A DNA stretch of 64,000 nucleotides, taken from Membranipora membranacea (taxonomy: Eukaryota; Bryozoa; Gymnolaemata; Cheilostomatida; Membraniporidae). Of this stretch, positions 11,815 through 23,864 are shown one piece after another. The position numbers and the translations under genes were made by a program. The notes beneath the pieces were generated by a model. That model saw nothing but the letters and a program-made list of their open reading frames with translations, ran no database searches and was not told where the DNA came from. Positions within the stretch are counted from its first letter, which is position 1, and every line of letters starts with the position of its first letter. The DNA lies in the NCBI GenBank assembly GCA_914767715.1, contig OU612067.1, forward strand, positions 29,300,162-29,364,161, in the 5' to 3' direction.

Positions 11815-12240
11815 CAGTAATGATGTGAGGGTGAGGGTCATTAACATGATCAATTCAATGCTTATAACAGCAGTGATTAGTCAGATTTACAAGGAGTGAA
11901 TGACACGATGACATTTAACCTGTCTTCATCAGCTTTGTATAGTAAGAATTGAGTAAGAAAACATCGTCAAGTTGATCAGCATAATCACTCGCAACTCAAC
12001 AAATGTTGTCAGGATGCTAGTAACACCTCAAATATAACATCCTTTGTCAAAAAATAAAGGAAAAGACACCATGGATATCTATCCTGTCTTCTCACAAAAG
12101 ACAGCAGTTTAGAAAAATGAGAGAGGAGGCAAAGTCAAGGCTATTTTCTCGGTGTATGTACAGCAAACAGAAGGTCCCTAGTGATCCGATTGTAGCGGAT
12201 TCAGGCCAATCTATTTAACATTGCACTTCCACTACCTCTC
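11815..12240 (+). repeat. Upstream-flank repeat of the pentraxin unit
   Basis: The first part (11815-12045: 'taatgatgtgagggtgagggtc' and 'gtaacacctcaaat') recurs at 13475-13680. The second part (about 12075-12240: 'tatcctgtcttctcac', 'gcaaacagaaggtccc') recurs at 16140-16300 and 24225-24380. These are pieces of the 5' flank carried by each pentraxin duplication. Confidence 0.75.
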
Positions 12241-12394
12241 CGCTGTCTTGCACACTAGAAGTGAAGAATGATAATAATACTGATATATCTCTAAAAAGTA
12301 AGACTCCACTACCTGCCAAACCCCTTCAATCTAACACAGAGAGGGACACAAAGTGGTTCCTTTGTATCATTTTCGAGGTGCTATCATTATACAA

Positions 12395-12536
12395 ACTCTC
12401 TTTTATAGCAGGTATCGCTTTCAAATCGCTCAGTCATTGATAGAACTATATAGATTCTGAGTGATCGGTCTTGAAGCGATTTTGTCTAATTGAAAGACCA
12501 AGTGAGTGATAATTTTGAGCGATGTGATAGTAATGA
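12395..12536 (-). mobile_element. Relic of the G6/C6-ended MITE
   Basis: The stretch 'gattctgagtgatcgg...tctaattgaaagaccaagtgagtgat' aligns with the reverse complement of the interior of the element at 35038-35283. Both termini are gone. A hAT-like element is inserted at its right edge, at 12545. Confidence 0.65.
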
Positions 12537-12544
12537 TTTCCTAC

Positions 12545-13456
12545 CATACTTGCCAAGTAATCTGAAAACAAAATAGGGAGATTCCATTTTACGGCGATAC
12601 TGCACCACAACGTGGTGCTTCGAGGGTGTGAAGCACCCGAGTCACCCACCTGGGGGTTTTGGGGACGGTGTGAGCCCCCCAACGGGGTACGGGGCAAAGC
12701 CCCGTCTGCAGAAGCTCTGAGAGCGTTTCCAGCCACTAGGAAGGGCTAAAAAGGTATATTTGACCCCAAATAATTTCATGTTTGTACTAGTACTAAAATA
12801 TCAAACTGAGGTGAAATACACTTTAAACAATTACAATCAATCCATGGGCCCCTGGGACTCTTACATACATGCCTTTACATTGTCAATGTCCAGTATCAAA
12901 CTCCCCATTGGCAAAGTAGAGGCATGTAAGTCCCAGGGGCCTTTGCCTGTCAAGACAGGCTACAAGTGCCCATGCATCATCAAGATCTGAAAATGTGCTC
13001 AGTCAGTCACAGACAGTGAGAATCCAGATAAGGTACTATATTTTTTTTGACTAACATTAAATATGTTTCAAAGTCTTTGGTCCGAGATTTGTTAAATTGT
13101 AGTGGACCTACCTTTGGAATTGTTAGGTTTCTATTTTCTTTCACTTAAATTTAACCAGAGTAGACAGTACAAAATAAATACTAAAAAATGTGTGATCTGA
13201 AAGGAAATGAAAGCTGAATCCTAACAGAACAGGTAAATTTGTTAGGATTGTTAAATTTGATAATTCCTTTCAATTTTGTGTGCAAAGACCTTAACAGTAA
13301 CTAGTCAACAATAACATGTGCTTGGATAACTATCAAAAAATTGCGATTGGACTGTTTTCTCTAAAATCTGGAGGAAATAGTGAGATTTACAAAAAGTGGG
13401 AGGTGGGTGTAAAAATCTGGAGGGTCACGCCTAAATCGGGAGACTTGGCAAGTATG
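12545..13456. mobile_element. Non-autonomous hAT-like element with perfect 8-bp target duplication
   Basis: The element begins CATACTTGCCAAGT and ends with its complement ACTTGGCAAGTATG. TTTCCTAC flanks it on both sides (12537-12544 and 13457-13464). An 8-bp duplication and CA-starting termini suggest the hAT superfamily. No transposase is present. The left interior (12600-12720) is unusually GC-rich for this window. A near-palindrome lies at 12846-12942. Confidence 0.82.
12846..12942. repeat. Imperfect palindrome inside the hAT-like element
   Basis: The arms 'gggcccctgggactc...acatgcctttac' (12846-12878) and 'gtagaggcatgtaagtccc...ggggcct' (12916-12942) are near-perfect inverted copies separated by about 37 bases, able to form a long hairpin. 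Confidence 0.75.
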
Positions 13457-13474
13457 TTTCCTACAACGAGTAAG

Positions 13475-14240
13475 GTAATGATGTGAGGGTGAGGGTCATT
13501 AACATGATCAGTTACAAATGCAGCACTAATGACAGCAGTGATAAGACAGATTTACAGGGAGTGAATGGCACCATGACATTTAACCTGTCTTCAACGGCTT
13601 TGTATATCAAGTTGATCAGCATAATCACTCATAATTCAACAAATGATGTCAGGACGCTAGTAACTCCTCAAATGTAACATCCTTTGAACCTTTAGTTGGT
13701 CATATCCGTGTTTAGGATGTTCAGAGCAACTGAGCCACATCCTCAGCAACCAGACACAAATATTAGCTGTTTTTCGCCTTCAAAATTCTGCTCTACCATC
13801 AGGTTATGGTCTACAAAAGTACAATGTGGGTCTGTCATGGCCTAGTAATGGCGTGACTCTGATTGGGCGCAACAGTTGTACCAGGTTGAAGATTCATGGA
13901 TGTCTATGATTTTGAAATTGCTGACCTATCACACAATCAGTACAAATCAATCACGCTAAACATTCAAAGAGACCTGCGCTATATCCACAAGGTTTTTGGT
14001 CAAGTGGTGGGGCAGATGTTGAAGAGTTGCCGTTCTGTATGGAAAACGAGATACAAGTACTGTGAGAAACGGACTGGGCCGTGTACACAACAGGGTGTAG
14101 TTGGCTTGCTCCGAGTCTACTCTGATGAGCGAGAGGGCTTTTATATTTACTCTAAGGTTCTATGTGTTTTAGCACTGAAAGCCATCACTCGAATTATGAA
14201 TCATTATATAACCCATAGAAGGGTCTCAAAGATAGGCTGA
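13475..14240 (+). repeat. Pentraxin upstream-flank repeat, second copy
   Basis: 13475-13680 repeats 11815-12045. 13690-14100 resembles 30560-30900, 23865-24010 and, inverted, about 43000-42770 ('cctcagcaaccaga', 'gattcatg(g/a)atgtc', 'gttctgtatggaaaac'). A 114-codon open frame at 13896-14240 is not conserved as a frame in the other copies, so I treat this as non-coding. Confidence 0.65.
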
Positions 14241-15720
14241 TATACAATACACGGATCTACTATAGACTGATATACAATACACTGTTGCGACAAATTCTGA
14301 TGGTCGTCAATGACCGATATCAATTAATTTCCTGACACAATGTAACACACACACTGTTTATCTACTCATGAGCTTAATTCACTAGACGTCGTCACGAGTG
14401 TTAACTTAAATTTAATTCAAGATTATTATAATACACAGTCTATTTAATTCATCACAAGTTATATATATATTGCAACTTTTGATGTCTGTCTATGATCTAT
14501 TACATGAAAGCGCCGACAAGGCCGTCCACAAGTGCGTGAAGTTAGGATTGCCTTTGAATACACAATTGCGACTACTAAAGAGTCAAGCTGCTTGGATTAT
14601 CAATTATTTATGTCAACCATACAGGCATAAAACTAATCTGTTTAGACTAAGACTATTTATTTAATTACCCTGACCATTTAATTCAATTGAGACAAAATAC
14701 ACATATAAAATATTTATATAAGATAAAAATATTAAAAGTCGTTCTGAATATTCTAACCTGACTGTCCTTGCACTCTTTGTTCTTGGTTATATGCCAGAAT
14801 GCCAGATGAGTTCTGATTTAGTCACTGATCGCACAGACAAGTTGATATACTTTTGAATTACACAACAATACAATATATTATATGATATAATCAATTCTCT
14901 TACTTCACAATTTAAGCCACTGATAAAATAGGACGACGGTCCTGTTGCTTTCCTGTCTTAATACTAACTGCTTAAAATGATACCGTAAGGACGACGGTCC
15001 TGTTGCTACTGCCTGAAGCTGTGGCTGCTCCATATCTTTATTGGTGTGTTCAATGGTGTATACATGATGCAGCTTTGTCAGGCAGTTTCACTTTGATGAT
15101 GATATAATTGTTGTGCAAGCAGGTAGTTTCACTTTGATGATATACGTAGCAGGCAATGGTGCTATACTGGACTTGACATTATTTCTATTCTTGTGTATTA
15201 CTCTGGCGTTCGGGTCCTCATATATATATGTCAGAAGGTAGGGAGGTCATACTAAGCTGATGCTAAAATAGAAATCTCCACAAACCAGGGTTAATTCACA
15301 GTTATAATAAAACGCCATTAAGTGTCGTTTTGTTTTTCTTTTTTAAATAAAATCCTATCTACTGATAGGCTGTTAATAATTCTGTTTACTTTTAAACTCA
15401 ACGTTAGTTTCACAATATAATCTCAACACCTTAAGATTCAACTATAATGTAAAATCATTAATATTTATCAGATTATGGGTTTATGGATTTAGATATGGAT
15501 ATGGCTTTATTGACTGTACCATCACCTCTTGTTCAAAATGAGGTTTGAAGGAAGACGATGTTGTGTGTCTCATTATTTTGTCACATTTTAAAAAAACGTC
15601 AGCAACTTTCCCCACCCTAGCTTCTTTTCCATGGATCAAGCCCAGTTACTTTGCATGCAGTTGGAAGCGTTCGCTAGATCTCTCCAAAAAAAAACTTTAG
15701 TACTAAGATCTCTGCATATG
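14241..15720. other. Non-coding with short direct repeats
   Basis: Two copies of 'ggacgacggtcctgttgct' lie at about 14931 and 14990, two of 'gtttcactttgatgat' at about 15088 and 15126, and two of 'ctgatatacaatacac' at about 14238 and 14267. No exon is supported. Confidence 0.5.
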
Positions 15721-15721
15721 C

Positions 15722-15895
15722 TTTTATCATGGTAGCGACTACCCTCAAAGATGGTGATGCACACATTTTCTCTGGTTGAGCTATCACCGCAGAAAATTGT
15801 TAATGTCGGTTTATCATGGTAGCGACTACCCTCAGAGATGGTGTTGAAAACATTCTCTCTGGTTGGGCTATCACCGCAGAAAGTTGCTATTGTTG
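15722..15895. repeat. 87-bp tandem duplication
   Basis: Two adjacent copies start with '(t)ttatcatggtagcgacta' at 15724 and 15811, with about 10 mismatches between them. Confidence 0.8.
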
Positions 15896-15966
15896 GTTTT
15901 TTTTGCCATTCCTTCGGTACAGTAATTCTGTCTGGTATTTATCCTGTCTGATAATGAATCTCAAGA

Positions 15967-16137
15967 AATATATCAATTTGTTTATAGTACTGCTGCATGT
16001 TTTTAAAATTATCACCCTAACATAATATATCAATTTGTTTATCTTACTGGTGCATGCTTTAAAAATTGTCACTCTGACATAATATATCAATTTGTTTATA
16101 GTACTGGTGCAGGCTTTAAAAATTGTCACCCTGACAG
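15967..16137. repeat. 57-bp tandem triplication
   Basis: Three units begin 'aatatatcaatttgtttat' at 15967, 16024 and 16081. Because 57 is a multiple of three, an open frame persists on the minus strand, but it is an artefact of the repeat. Confidence 0.85.
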
Positions 16138-16139
16138 TA

Positions 16140-16890
16140 CACATGTCTATCCTGTCTTCTCAGACAAGGCAGTAGTTCAGAATGATAGTAGAGGAGGCAA
16201 AGCCAAGGCAATTTTTAGGTGTATGTAGAGCAAACAGAAGGTCCCAAGTGAGCCGATAGTGGTTCCATGCCAATCTATTTAGCATTGCACTTTCCCTACC
16301 TCTCCACTGTCCTGTTCACTAAAATTGAAGAATGATAATGATACTGAGAGCTTTCGAAAAAGTAAGACACTACTACCCCTACTGCCAAACCCCTTCAATC
16401 TAACACAGAGAGGACAGGACAAAGCACAAGGACAAGCAGGACAAAATGTTGCTATGTCAGAAGTTTCACATCACAGAAGAACTATTAATAACAGGTTGAA
16501 AAAATTGACATAAGGCATCATGGGAAATCGAAGTTTTCATTAGATTTAACAATTGTGTACATGACAAATAACCAAGTCTCTCAATGTGTCATGCCTGCCC
16601 TTCGTGAAGATAGAGAACTAGCTGTAATATGTGTAGACTGAGGCTAGATTGGGGTAACTGAGCATTGAAGACTGAAGACAGGTATCTGCTCCATACTGAG
16701 GACTATCTGTGAGGATTGTGAGCTAAGTCATGTGAGGATTTGATCTGTGCCAATACTCTGACAGTTTATGGTGGTATCACCCCAATCTTGCTGCCGTCTC
16801 ATAGCAACGATGTGTGCATCGTTTGGTCTAAGCCAGCAACGGTTGTGTTTGTCGAACTACCAGCATCATATTTGTTATTAGTGATCACTA
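16140..16890 (+). repeat. 5' flank of the intact plus-strand pentraxin gene, shared with other copies
   Basis: Matching blocks lie upstream of the broken copy (24225-25180), the split copy (31520-31833) and, inverted, the minus-strand gene (about 41640-41370). Shared phrases are 'catgcctgcccttc(g/a)tga', 'ctgaagacaggtatctgctcc' and 'gtggtatcaccccaat'. The conservation extends to the TATA box, so regulatory DNA was duplicated with the gene. Confidence 0.8.
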
Positions 16891-16891
16891 G

Positions 16892-16898
16892 TATAAAA
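16892..16898 (+). promoter_or_regulatory. TATA box of the plus-strand pentraxin gene
   Basis: 'gtataaaagc' lies 60 bases upstream of the ATG that ends exon 1. The minus-strand paralog has TATATAA at the same distance (41358-41352), in a conserved flank. The transcription start is expected near 16925. Confidence 0.7.
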
Positions 16899-16957
16899 GC
16901 AGAAGATATTACACCCCTTATGCATATGTGTTTATGACAGAAGAAGACTTGGGGACC

Positions 16958-19900
16958 ATGGTAAGTAACTCACTAGCTGCTTGTTTTTGGAGCCAAATTC
17001 ACTGTCTCTTTCTAAGACCGTATTATTATTTCATTTATTTTTACTATATTTAAGCTTCATTGTAAGTTCTTCCATAAAGTCAGAGTTCGCACCGAGTTGT
17101 ACAATATTCATATGGCTATTTCATGTCACCTTAATCTGGTATTTTCAGATGAAACTCAGTGTAGCTCTCAGTTTCGTGCTGTTATCTGTCATATCACTCT
17201 CTGCAGCCGTAGGTAAGAAAATATATAACAACAAAAGTGTATCAAATAAGCGATATCTACTGATAACAAGCTTATTTTGTGACTTTCTGTTTGTGTCTTT
17301 GTGTTTTATACCTGTTGCTAAATCAAGAACCAAAGGAAAAAAGAATTCCATAACTTTATGGTTAGCGTAACACTTTGCCAGTCTTAAAATTACCAAATCG
17401 AAATAATCGAAAATACCTTGGTCCACATAAAAAATATTATCGAGTTTTCATTTCTTATTTATAATAGTAATATGACACCATGCTTTCTACCATGCTAGAG
17501 AAAATACTCTCCATATTACTTTGAGCTGCCTTCATTGATAGTTAAAATATTGTTTATTACTTATAGTGTACCCTACCTGCACATGTGAAAAGCCGCCTGT
17601 GTGTGACGGTGAGTTTAATTACTGGATAACTATGTAACAGATCTATGAAACCGTGAAACATCATTTGATTTTCATTTTAATGCCTGTATATTTGCCCAAA
17701 TTACAACAAATTTAGAATGGGTCTGCAGTTATCATTCATTTTTATTTTTATTTTTCCAAATGAGTTGCATGAAATTGGACAAATTAAAACTTTGTAAGAA
17801 ATGGATTCAATTTTAATATTCTCTTTAAATGAATGTGATTGCATGAAATTGGAAAAATTTCAATACACAACAACTGCATACACAGCAAACAAAGTATCCT
17901 TCGCTTTCGTTATAATTGATTTGCAACTCACCAAACTTTCTGCTTGCATACATAACTATATCTGCTGATAATCTCTCTCCTATTCTCCAAAAGGGAAGGT
18001 AAAGGGACAATGGGACCAGAGAAACATTCAAAACTATCTTAGGGCGACCATGCCAGCTCAACAGACAGTTCTTACGTTTTGTTTCTATTATGGACCAAAT
18101 GCCGAAGGTGCCCTACCAGCAGCTACCGACCCAACTAAACAGGCTTGGATACTGAGCGCAGCCACCCAACGTAAGATTTCCAAACAATTTTACCATCACA
18201 CGATATTTTATATACCTAGTATCTTTTCTGTAGCCTGGCACGATCTGACTGGCTAGTTAACTTATGAATCGCATATATACACATTGGCTTTGATGTAACC
18301 TTCTAAGCTTTGAGCTGTCAAGAAAAGAGTTGTTCAATCTATCTCAAAAACAGTTTCTTACACAGCAAACTCGCAAGTTATCTGTCTAGCATGTGCAACC
18401 TAATGGCTGGTTCACATTGTCCCAGATAGCAATCCCAGATAGCCATCCCAGTTAATGTGAACATGAAGATGTCATCATCTCAGACATAATCCTGTGTAAA
18501 GTATCTGGAAAGTTTGACGCCTTCGAATTTTCCAGATTCTGTCCCAGACTGACCTACACTCATTTTCCATATGGGTATTATTTGAATATAATATTAGGTT
18601 TAATCTGGGACTATCTTGGACGATCTAGAACTAACTGGGACAATGTGGGACTATCAGGTACGATCTGGGACGATCTTAGACAATGTGAACACATATCATA
18701 ATTATCCTAACACTATCTCAGACAAAAACCTTATTGCTTCTCTGGGATGAATTTTGCTATTTGAACATAAGACTGGGGCCATCTGGGATGGCATCTCAGA
18801 GGCATCTTGGACTATTTGGACCAGACTTTATGGTACAAATTACATCATTGATGCATATATTTCTGGGCAGCGTGGTGAAAGTATCACTATCTTTTTTTTT
18901 TTTTGACGACAACTCACCTGCAATATGGTGACAAGCCAACAAATTATTCTTCTGATTTTATATGATCATATTCTCATGTGTGCCTCTTGGATCTTATGGC
19001 AGGCATAGCTATTCCCACGATATGCAATTGATTTCAGCCAGTTATTGCTGTATTGTTGATTTTTTTAAATTCATAAATAAACCCACCTCCTGGAATTGGT
19101 GTGTCATCAGAAAAACTGGTCGCACTACAGCTATTAGGGTGTTGTTAAGGATTATGCCACTGCGGAGGTTGTACCATTTGAATCCAAACAACATAACATA
19201 TGTAAACATCGAAACTTTTTGTTGAAATCCGACCAAAGACAAAAAAGTGTTTTGTTTCAGAGGATTTATGTTATTAAACTTTGAACTTTTTAAAAAGAGA
19301 ACATCTACTTTGGGTATTCTGTTGCCCTGTGCCAGCTTTACATAGAACCATCCATCCATTGCTTTACCTTCCTTTTATCTTCCTGGTATAACACAGAAAA
19401 TTTGTGAAATGAACAACAAAGTTCTGTCAAACCTATCAGGAATGAGTCAGGGTATTAGTGTTTGTTTTATGTTTTTAGAAGATCACAATACCTGGATCGT
19501 TGGTATAGTCAATGGGAAATTAGGAATGCATAGAGAATCACCTGAGAATCTGATCACCGAAAACCTGGAAGCATTTACTGAACCTCACCGGCATTGTTTT
19601 GTGTGGAAGCGTAATGAATACTTGAAGGTATGAGAAAAAATTTAGTCCTAGTAGAACAGTTAGAGACTGTCATAAGCTCTGATAAAAGTTGAACCATTTT
19701 GCTAGCTTCTTTTGACAAGCTTTGTTGGTGGTTTGTGGAAAAGGGTCTCTGACCAAAATTATTGTACATGAAATCAAATCCATATTCTTGTTTTTTTCTG
19801 GTTTGAACGCGTGATCAACATAGCTTTGGATACTTGAGCCTCTGACATTCCTTATTTGTGGATGAGTCTGTCCCCTATATATCATGGTGATTTGTTTTGA

Positions 19901-20536
19901 GCAGTGGTTTTATGATAAAACTTCTCCTGGAGAATTAGAGCTGGTAGCAGAAGTTGGTGATTCTGGTAATAACTCTCTTCCAGCAGGCACCTCTATCACC
20001 ATCCTCAATGAGCAGGATACTCCAGGTAAGAGAACTACTAGTATCTAAAATTCACAACATAGTTTAAGCAAACGAACCTACACATACTAGTTCATCTAAT
20101 ATCGAGTTGAATCATATAATTCATTGACAATGTTCTTAGATAATAACATATTATTGCCTTGATTTTCTTGTTTCGTTATTATTTATGTGTGGTCTCATAT
20201 GTTATACCCTATAACACAGTCAGCTTAAATAAGGTAGATTATTTTATAAAAAGATACCCAGAGAATGTAATAGCAAGAGATGAACAAAGCTTGCTACACA
20301 AATTATTTGCTCTAACATCTTTGTATCTTTTTTAACCAGGAGGTGGCCTTGATACTGCTCAGATGATGCCAGGTCTAGTAGCAGACTTCCAGATCTGGGA
20401 TAGTGCAGCCAGTAACGCTGAGATGTTAAGAACAGAGTGTGGTGAGAAGGGAAACCTGATAAGTTTTGATGAGTTTGAGATTGTCGGTACACAGGAAATG
20501 GAGGAATGTAGTGCATTTGAGTGTCGTAGAACCTAA
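16958..20536 (+). CDS. Secreted pentraxin-like lectin, intact (copy B)
   Basis: Exons: 16958-16960 (ATG only, donor GTAAGT), 17149-17212, 17567-17608, 17994-18170, 19479-19627, 19905-20025, 20340-20536. All introns are GT-AG and the phases agree, giving 250 aa starting Met-Met. Residues 1-22 form a signal peptide (KLSVALSFVLLSVISLSAAV). A short Cys-rich piece (YPTCTCEKPPVCDG) follows, then a pentraxin domain. Two Cys match the core disulfide of pentraxins (TFCFYYG and RHCFVW). The calcium-site pattern is kept: E181-Q182-D183, then D190 and Q193, matching human CRP E138-Q139-D140, E147 and Q150. VADFQIWD matches the family's G-x-(v/i)-x-(d/n)-(f/v)-x-(m/i)-WD block, and the classic HxCxSW signature is altered. 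Pentraxins are oligomeric, calcium-dependent pattern-recognition proteins; ligand and role here are unknown. If translation starts at 17149 instead, the protein is one residue shorter. Confidence 0.87.
18410..18690. mobile_element. MITE-like element in intron 4 of copy B
   Basis: GTTCACATTGTC at the left end and its perfect complement GACAATGTGAAC at the right end bound 281 bp rich in 'tgggac(g/t)atct' motifs, which form inverted sub-repeats of 'cccagat'. The motif continues for about 150 bp beyond the right end, so the true boundary may be larger. It is not seen in the minus-strand paralog's equivalent intron. Confidence 0.55.
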
Positions 20537-21870
20537 AACACCTGTACCAGCGTAAAAGGTAGGTGAATAACCCTAGGCAGTGTGAATCTGCTGTCAGTGA
20601 TAAGACTTGTAAATGATTTGGTTGTTTGTTGCACATCAAAAAGTCACAAAAAATGACACAACATCAATCATTGAACAAACAGTATCAATAATTCCCTTTA
20701 TTTTCCTGTTTTAGATATCAACAAATGATAGCTGAGAGTCAACGTGAGAAAATTAGATACCGGTACAAGAAATTTAAAAATTTAAAATTCAAAACATTAA
20801 TGTATTTTTTTTTTGCTAAAGACTAATAATAGGTCTGTTTCATTCTTTTATCTTTGTAAAGTAAATTGAATGAAAAGCTATGACTGTAATTTTTATTGCC
20901 TTTCAAAAATACAATGTGTGCGTTATATTGTCTTTCTTGATCATATTGCTGACGTTTGAGTATTTGTTTTTCTTAGGAGTTGTCCACGTACATTGACACA
21001 TGGCATAACTCCACTCTAATCATTGAAGTTCACAATTGTTACTCAGGGTACGTCATCCCTTGACTGAAGTCGACCCCTTAGTTAATTGTCTGTATTTATA
21101 CTTTCACCTTTCTGGCTACCACCACTTCCTGATACCAAGGCATTACCTTCTGCAGTGATGATTCTTTTTTTTCGCTGCTTACCGAAACAGGTGCCTCACT
21201 AAAATGCCTGCAAGTTGTGCAGTGGGATTTCAGACTGGCTGGTCATAAATCAGTAATGAGTGATTGTAACTTCTTCCATCCTTGCATACTAGTCACAACG
21301 ACTCCTCAACAGGCATTACCTAGATAGTGGCTGTTATGAGAATTGCTTGGTGTCGATACCTCAGGTCTATCAGGATTTACTGATTGTTTAAATTAGCACC
21401 AACAACATGGTACTAACTGTATTAAAGAGAAAATATCCACTAAGGGAATGCCTTCATTTCATTAAAGGAGTGAAATTAATGGCTAACTAAAATCACACAG
21501 CCTCATTTCTTGACTTTCTCTACTAATCAAGGACAGTTCTTAATGTTGTTCATAATAACAAAGCCTCTGAAAGGCACTAGTGGTTTTTCTGTTGAGTGTT
21601 AGACTGAGATCATCGATACAGGTAGTTGGCTTGGGCTGTAGACAAAATTTCCAACTATAAGTAACTTTCACCAACCTCGCACAAAGGGAGGTTTTAGCAA
21701 AAGGCTAGCTATTCAATTTGTTTTGCTAATGATTGACTGAGTTTCTCCTGGTAGTACCATCAGTTTCTGATAAAATTTATCTGTGGTTGCCAATCAAGGT
21801 TGATGTGTGAGCATACATCGTAGCATGAACACTTCGTACTGGGTACAGAATATTGATGTCATGATAGAAG
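20537..21870 (+). repeat. 3' flank of copy B, shared among pentraxin units
   Basis: Blocks here recur at 4771-5640, 28558-28980, 47735-48070 and inverted at about 37500-36930. Examples are 'gatagctgagagtcaacgtgag', 'gagttgtccacgtac' and 'ctgataccaagg'. It includes the presumed 3' UTR; I could not fix a poly-A site. Confidence 0.75.
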
Positions 21871-23860
21871 GAGTTTATGTAGGTAGGCTTCAGTTTGGTA
21901 ACTGGCTGTCATTTTACCTGCAGACATGTCCATTCCATCTCAGTGTTTGCTGTCTGAGGATATTGTACAAGCTGGGCAAGCCTGTGTTTGGAGGATTGTC
22001 TTGTTGCTTGTCCGGTGCATCAGATCTTGAGAATGAACCTCAGTTGCCTCCTCATAATTGTGCGGAGGTTGTAGGATGTCCGTAATAGTGTGGATAGCAT
22101 TATTACACCATAAACTGATTTGGTCTTGATGCTGGGGTGCTTACTATTCCAAAGTTGCCCCTGCAGCCTTCAAGCTGGTATGCCAGTTGCCGTTAGCATC
22201 ATTCATAAGAGATTGCTGACAAGATAATAGACTACACAGGGTGTTTCCCGCTACCTAAGCAGTCCTCTCCAATAAAAGAGCTGATGTGTGCTGGCAAGGA
22301 AAATCAAAGACCAGTCAACGGCCCAGTCGCATTGGCCGGTAGGAAGAGACATTGAGTTCAAAGAGTAAACCAATCTTTCCACTTTCCCTTGGTTTTCTGT
22401 TGAGGTTTGCTCCCTTGGCCTTTGTCCAGAAAGGGGATGGCTGCAAGTCGCAGGGTACCGGGTCAGTTGATGAACGCAAGATCCAAGGTGTGTCGGTTGG
22501 CTTGCCAATGTGGTGAGCGATAGCACTTATTGTGTGGATTGTGCTAAACTACGGTTTAACATTGTTTATTCCTTTGTTCACTGTTTTGTATTGACTCATG
22601 ATATAGCTTAGCTTAGATACTGTGATCAGTCTAGTTGTGATGATCACAGGAGCAGCATGCTGATGTAATCGAGAACTTTATTATTTTACTCGACTGTACA
22701 TCAGCTCTTTGAGCCTTTTCTGTCTTTTTTAAAGGTACGTTATATTATTTTCTTGCTGCATGTTTTCATAATATTATTTTCCATAAACTCAGCGACTTGT
22801 TTAGGATAAATTACTGTTACTTGAAAGGATCATTAATGCATGGAATATTTTTCTCGTGCTAGTAATGCGATACATCGTCAATCGTTTGAGATGCTCAACA
22901 CTGCTGCCGTTATTTTCGTCACGCTACTTGAGCTACATTATCTCCATGCCTGTGTCTCTGCCGCTGCAAATATCTCTAAATGTTTCCGTACAACTTTCAG
23001 GCATCACTGGAGAATGGCATATTATTCTACAAGGCTCCGTGGCTAAACTAGACTCACTGTATATAGTATTAATGTGTTATTATCAGCCCAGGCGATGATC
23101 ACGCAACAAGGTACATTTTCTTGCAGTACCTCAACTCCATGATGCCATGAATTATCCTTCCCGCATTGTTATGTATTTGTATTTATTACTATATTTTTGA
23201 CGTTAATTTTTATTGCTCCACACCGATATTTTGTTATTATTGCAAAACGTAATGTTGTAGTTTCTACGATACGGTCTAAGGAAAATAAAGATCAGTAGAA
23301 CTCGACCCCTCACGCTTGATGGCTGATACACAAGGTGCATGCTCTCTTATAGGTTGGTTTTGTTTTTATCCTTAAAGAGTGTCTACACATCCTCCAACAT
23401 CCTGTTAAGGCCAATGGGTTCTAAGAATTAGTTGCGGGGGACTCGACCAGGCCAGGGTTACAGTGTTTCCCAGTAGCAAGCATATACTTCAAGCCTGACC
23501 TTAACCGATGTCTACATAGATACAAACTGTATAAAAGAACGAATATTCTCTCAGTTAAGTCTAAGTTTATGAGTCAATGGCTTGTATATATCATGCAGGT
23601 TAGAGCAAGCAGAGAATAATGCAGAACCTGAGTTATCACCCTTGATCATTCACAGATGAGGTCATACTTTTGCAAAATCTTATATAAGCCATGAAGGAGG
23701 TAGATGAGTCCTTTTGCTATAGAAGCTCCTTGGTTCCGGCAGACTACAATTCATCTACTCACTCAGCAACGTTCTCTATATATACATTAGCATGATCTTA
23801 GATAAAAAAGTGTATGCAAAAAATAGCAGGTTTTGAGGCGTCATGAAAAAACCGATTGGT
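21871..23860. other. Non-coding, nothing identified
   Basis: Several short open frames exist (for example 21807-22085 and 22840-23046), but none has splice context, a recognised motif or conservation among the duplicated units. Confidence 0.45.
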
Positions 23861-23864
23861 AGAT

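Noticed and set aside
13896-14240. 114-codon plus-strand open frame (MDVYDFEIADLSHNQ...)
   Set aside because: The same DNA recurs in the other pentraxin flanks with indels that break the frame, so it is a non-coding repeat.
15887-16144. Minus-strand frame with three near-identical 19-residue repeats
   Set aside because: It is produced by the 57-bp tandem triplication and lacks any gene context.
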